Assembly: GCA_964463135.1 (NCBI GenBank)
Contig: CAYXBA010000005.1
Location: 1-64,000, forward strand
Direction of reading: 5' to 3'
Length of the DNA: 64,000 nucleotides
Source: UBA6898 sp964463135
GTDB taxonomy: Bacteria > Nitrospirota > Thermodesulfovibrionia > Thermodesulfovibrionales > UBA6898
Numbering within the stretch: the stretch's first letter is position 1; each line of letters opens with the position of its first letter. Position numbers and translations under genes: made by a program. Below, piece after piece: positions 61,196 to 64,000 of the stretch. The notes beneath the pieces are model-generated. The model did no database searches. It worked only from the letters and a program-made list of their open reading frames with translations, and had not been told where the DNA came from.

Positions 61196-61717
61196 TCAGG
61201 CAGTATTTTTGAATATGGATACGTAGGGAAGGTTGCGGTACTGGTTGTCGTAGTCAAGGCCATAGCCCACGACGAATTCGTTCGGTATCTCGAAGCCGAC
61301 ATAGTCCAGAGGCACATCCACCTCTCTGCGCTCTCTCTTGTCGAGGAACGTGCAGATCCTGAGGCTCCGTGGTTCCTTGTTCAGGATACGCTCCCTGATA
61401 TAATTCATCGAAACGCCGGTGTCGATGATATCTTCGATCAACAGGACGTCCTTGTCAGCGATCTCTTCCCTGATGTCGTAATGCAGCTTTATCTCTCCGG
61501 AGGTCTCTGACTTCAGATAGCTTGACGCCACGATAAAATCGATGGTGAGCGGGACCTGGATGAGCCTGACCAGGTCGCTGAAAAAGATGAACGCGCCTTT
61601 GAGGATGCCGACGGCCAGAAGGTTGGCACCTTTATAGTCCGCTGATATCCTTGCTGCGAGCTCCCTGTTCTTGATCTGTATCTGCTCTACGGTGAGAAAC
61701 GGCTTGCCAACGACCAT
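61196..61717 (-). CDS. hpt: Hypoxanthine phosphoribosyltransferase
   Basis: A 173-residue purine salvage enzyme. It has the PRPP-binding signature VLLIEDIIDTGVSM, the flexible loop region FIVASSYLKSETSGEIKL, and the base-binding VGYGLDYDNQYRNLPY. TGGAGGTTTTC precedes the ATG. It is 18 bases upstream of queD and probably heads the queD-TldE-AOR-aldolase unit. Confidence 0.95.
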   Translation of the reverse strand: MVVGKPFLTVEQIQIKNRELAARISADYKGANLLAVGILKGAFIFFSDLVRLIQVPLTIDFIVASSYLKSETSGEIKLHYDIREEIADKDVLLIEDIIDTGVSMNYIRERILNKEPRSLRICTFLDKRERREVDVPLDYVGFEIPNEFVVGYGLDYDNQYRNLPYVSIFKNTA

Positions 61718-61832
61718 GAAAACCTCCAGAGATAAAAAAACGTTCCGCTATTTTAACGCTCCGGACTATTATTCTACAACTGAAATACGATATCTCTGCG
61801 GGACGATAACTGCAGTGATAGATATGTGCAGC

Positions 61833-62144
61833 TCAATGACAGTTACCCTCAAGTTTGTATCCGACGATGATTCCCTGAGGATTTACTTCCCAATGAATGA
61901 AGCAATTCTTGCTGTCCGGCTCTACATACACCCAATTTCCATTGTCAAGTTGATAGGTTTTTTCTTCCCATCCGATTCTTGCGGCATAAGAGTGAGAATC
62001 AGAAACAATTGTTTGCTTTTCTTTTATATCCCGGCCTAATGAATACTTCGAGTATTCCTCAATAGATGCAATATTGGATAAACAGCCATTGAGTAATATG
62101 ACTGAAAAGAACATAAGAGCTATGGCTTTTATAGTTGTGCTCAT
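61833..62144 (-). CDS. Small lipoprotein downstream of a toxin gene
   Basis: A 103-residue product with a signal peptide and lipobox (FFSVILLNGC, Cys21). The rest is unrecognised: GRDIKEKQTIVSDSHSYAAR and a late CFIHWEVNPQGIIVGYKLEGNC with two Cys. It starts one base after the toxin stop (TAA, A, ATG), so translation is coupled. AT-richer than nearby core genes. It may be a passenger of the toxin-antitoxin cassette. Confidence 0.65.
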   Translation of the reverse strand: MSTTIKAIALMFFSVILLNGCLSNIASIEEYSKYSLGRDIKEKQTIVSDSHSYAARIGWEEKTYQLDNGNWVYVEPDSKNCFIHWEVNPQGIIVGYKLEGNCH

Positions 62145-62145
62145 T

Positions 62146-62652
62146 TTATAAAGTTTTTATCGCCGTGCGGAGTGTTTTCAACGGCAGAAACAAGGTCTTG
62201 TTCTGGCCGGGAAGAGAAATAAAGCCGTAGTGCTTATAGAACTCGCGGGCGCGGTTGTCCTTGGCATCCACAAACAACCCTATGCTCCCGGCATGATCAG
62301 CAATGAGAATTGTCCGATGGACAGCCTCTGCGACCAGAAGCGCCCCGTATCCCTTGCCCTGATGCCGGAGCGATACTGCAAGCCGGGCGAGGCGCACTGC
62401 AGGCAGGCTATGTTTGGGATAGATGGCAAGGTAAGAAGAAGGGAGATGTTCTGCAATGATCTCGCAAAGCGTAAGCGTGAAGAATCCCAGAATGACTGTC
62501 GGCTTGTCACTATCGATGAGCGCAAAGGTTCGCGAGAGTCCTTTTTCTCCATGCTGCCGGGCCGTGGCCTTTAGAAATGCATTCAGTTCCGCAACCCCAC
62601 AATCAAAGGCAGTGCGATCGTGTGCGCGGGAAAGAGGCTCTATTTTGAGCAC
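62146..62652 (-). CDS. GNAT-family acetyltransferase toxin (TacT-like)
   Basis: A 168-residue GNAT protein. Its acetyl-CoA loop is RHQGKGYGALLV, and it has the toxin-type LPAVRLARLAVS and the Tyr-containing YKHYGFISLPG. TacT-type toxins acetylate aminoacyl-tRNAs and stop translation. It overlaps the DUF1778 antitoxin gene by 13 bases, as is typical. Target tRNA is not readable. A separate role for the GNAT is possible but less likely, given the pair. Confidence 0.88.
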   Translation of the reverse strand: MLKIEPLSRAHDRTAFDCGVAELNAFLKATARQHGEKGLSRTFALIDSDKPTVILGFFTLTLCEIIAEHLPSSYLAIYPKHSLPAVRLARLAVSLRHQGKGYGALLVAEAVHRTILIADHAGSIGLFVDAKDNRAREFYKHYGFISLPGQNKTLFLPLKTLRTAIKTL

Positions 62653-62921
62653 AGGAGATTTTTTCTCTGCTGAAGGGCCTTTTTCAACTGCCTGGATGGC
62701 AGGGGCGGGTTTTCCAGGAGGGCAAAGACAGTTTTTGCCGACCTGGTTGAAAGATGAATGGTGCGTTCCCTTTCTATGACATCGTTGGCTTTTTCGAAGG
62801 CAGACTGAACGATGAACTGATTAAGCGTTGCACCGACGGTTTTGGCTGCCTCGGCTATGCGTTCATAGACATCATGGGGCATCCGGGCCGGAATTCTTTC
62901 TTCTGTTTTTGTAATAGGCAT
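62640..62921 (-). CDS. DUF1778-family antitoxin (TacA-like)
   Basis: A 93-residue antitoxin. It has an N-terminal ribbon-helix-helix-type domain (TEERIPARMPHDVYERIAEA, ATLNQFIVQSAFEKAND) for DNA and operator binding, and a C-terminal neutralising segment (VFALLENPPLPSRQLKKALQ). The ATG at 62921 has AAAGGAGATATGAC before it; a longer frame upstream has no ribosome site. It overlaps the toxin. Autoregulation through repeats just upstream is likely. Confidence 0.9.
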   Translation of the reverse strand: MPITKTEERIPARMPHDVYERIAEAAKTVGATLNQFIVQSAFEKANDVIERERTIHLSTRSAKTVFALLENPPLPSRQLKKALQQRKNLLCSK

Positions 62922-62947
62922 GTCATATCTCCTTTTGGAAATATTAT

Positions 62948-62967
62948 CAAAATGGCGCCAAAATGGC
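62948..62967 (-). promoter_or_regulatory. Candidate operator of the toxin-antitoxin operon
   Basis: CAAAATGGC occurs twice (62948-62956 and 62959-62967), 11 bases apart, one helical turn. They flank the 8-base palindrome TGGCGCCA. This position, 27 bases before the antitoxin ATG, suits binding by a ribbon-helix-helix antitoxin. Confidence 0.45.
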
Positions 62968-63124
62968 AACATTATGGAATCAGAGCGTCAGTCTGCCTTG
63001 CCATCACATCGCTTCTTTAGTATGATGGAAACGTGCTCGACTAATTTTTTATACAGGAGCGGAAGTTTGATCCTTCCCTGCTGCTGAACGAAATGAAAAA
63101 TTAAGAATAGGGGAGAGGAGAGAT

Positions 63125-63817
63125 ATGGAAGACCTCAAAAACTCTGAAACATGGCGTGTATTCAGGATCCAGTCGGAGCTGGTGGAAGGGTTCGAGACCC
63201 TGAACGATCTGGGGCCTGCAGTCACTATTTTCGGCAGCGCACGGCTGCAGCCTGGCAATAAATATTACGACGATGCAGTGACTGTAGCAAAAAAGCTTGC
63301 TGACGATGGTTTTGCTATCATCACGGGCGGAGGCCCGGGCATCATGGAAGGAGCGAATAAAGGGGCAAAGAAGGGGAAAGCCCATTCTGTTGGCCTGAAC
63401 ATCGAGATACCGAGTGAGCAGATACCGAACAAATATCAGGACATCAGTCTCTCCTTCCGTTACTTTTTCATCAGAAAACTGATGTTCATCAAATATGCCA
63501 TTGCCTATATCATCTTCCCGGGCGGGTTTGGGACCATGGACGAACTGTTCGAGGCGCTTACGCTTGTGCAGACAAAGCGCATAAAGTCATTCCCGATAAT
63601 CCTCTATGGTTCTGAATACTGGGAGGGCCTGATCGACTGGATGAAGAAAACGCTCGTCGGGAACGGTACGATCGCACGGGAGGACTTTGCACTTTTTTCT
63701 ATAGTCGATAAGCCGGAGGAAGTGAGATTTCTTATTAACGAGCATTTCAGGGTCTTTGCAGACATGAGGCCTAAGATGAGGACAAAGAAGCGGCCAGGAA
63801 AGCGGCTCATCGGATGA
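63125..63817 (+). CDS. LOG-family Rossmann protein (TIGR00730-like)
   Basis: A 230-residue protein of the lysine-decarboxylase-like/LOG family, whose known activity is hydrolysis of nucleoside 5'-monophosphates (cytokinin riboside phosphoribohydrolase). Conserved segments: VTIFGSARLQPGNKYYDDAV, the GGGPGIMEGANKGAK motif and the FPGGFGTMDELFEALTLVQT motif. GGAGAGATATG precedes the start. It is followed 4 bases later by a THUMP-domain methyltransferase gene. Confidence 0.92.
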   Translation: MEDLKNSETWRVFRIQSELVEGFETLNDLGPAVTIFGSARLQPGNKYYDDAVTVAKKLADDGFAIITGGGPGIMEGANKGAKKGKAHSVGLNIEIPSEQIPNKYQDISLSFRYFFIRKLMFIKYAIAYIIFPGGFGTMDELFEALTLVQTKRIKSFPIILYGSEYWEGLIDWMKKTLVGNGTIAREDFALFSIVDKPEEVRFLINEHFRVFADMRPKMRTKKRPGKRLIG

Positions 63818-63821
63818 TCGT

Positions 63822-64000
63822 GTGAAAAGGAACAGGATATTCATCACCTGCAGCCGCGGTGTAGACCTTTATCTGGAACAGGAAGTAGCGGAACTTGGGT
63901 TCCCGATCTTCTTTAAGACGCAGGCAGGCATAGAAACCGAGGGCACCATGCAGGATGCCATGGACCTCAATCTTCGCCTCAGGACAGGGCTGAGGGTGCT
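63822..64000 (+). CDS. THUMP-domain RNA methyltransferase (RlmL-like), N-terminal part
   Basis: The first 59 codons of a gene cut by the right edge of the window. The start is GTG, 4 bases after the LOG-family stop. The visible part reads RIFITCSRGVDLYLEQEVAE and LGFPIFFKTQAG, the opening of a THUMP-containing class I RNA methyltransferase of the RlmL/YpsC kind. The catalytic domain lies outside the window, so the exact member cannot be named. Confidence 0.75.
   Translation, partial: MKRNRIFITCSRGVDLYLEQEVAELGFPIFFKTQAGIETEGTMQDAMDLNLRLRTGLRV

Overview
This is a chromosomal window from a Gram-negative bacterium of mid GC content. It is densely packed with housekeeping and cell-envelope genes. 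Outer-membrane components (an OmpA-like protein, lipoproteins, an MtrB/PioB-like barrel), a multihaem lipoprotein cytochrome, an AOR-family tungsto-enzyme and a GH57 enzyme together suggest an anaerobic or facultative, respiring lineage such as Nitrospirota or a former deltaproteobacterial group. That placement is inference from gene content; the window has no rRNA. I see no prophage, CRISPR array or complete insertion sequence.

Layout. 0.1-4.3 kb is the edge of a surface-glycan locus: a CmcI-like methyltransferase, a tandem methyltransferase and a DUF5672-WbsX glycan enzyme. 4.3-18.1 kb is mixed: nitroreductase with an HTH/zinc-ribbon protein, M20 and M3 peptidases, a ferredoxin-like protein, an MFS-spermidine synthase fusion, a GalT-like enzyme, a YycJ-like beta-lactamase-fold hydrolase, a half-ferritin, DUF3786, adenylate kinase and a DHH phosphoesterase. 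18.2-28.3 kb is a long minus-strand run: mutS, gcvH, lpdA, an unrecognised 459-residue protein, eno, ftsB, GH57 and dtd. 28.4-31.2 kb is the plus-strand yceD-rpmF-plsX-fabH operon behind a near-consensus promoter. 31.4-34.2 kb holds NfeD, slipin and a TVP38-family membrane protein whose start codon appears to be ACG.

34.3-40.7 kb is the most distinctive part: tRNA-Asn, then a ten-haem-site lipoprotein cytochrome, an outer-membrane barrel, a solitary ABC-type binding protein and a chemoreceptor, all on the plus strand. It reads as an electron-conduit module joined to a sensing module. 40.8-44.1 kb is the N-degron operon clpS-clpA-aat. Then come an OmpA-like protein, an FG-GAP lipoprotein, a CopA copper ATPase, an AT-rich orphan membrane gene with its own promoter, a NodIJ-like ABC transporter, a YdcF-family protein and an rfbCBD deoxysugar operon without rfbA.

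55.3-61.7 kb (minus strand) runs hpt-queD-tldE-like-AOR-class II aldolase, followed by an acyl-CoA dehydrogenase. 61.8-63 kb has a TacAT-type toxin-antitoxin pair with a small lipoprotein gene attached. The right edge has a LOG-family gene and the start of a THUMP-domain RNA methyltransferase. Several short degenerate repeats sit in the intergenic gaps.
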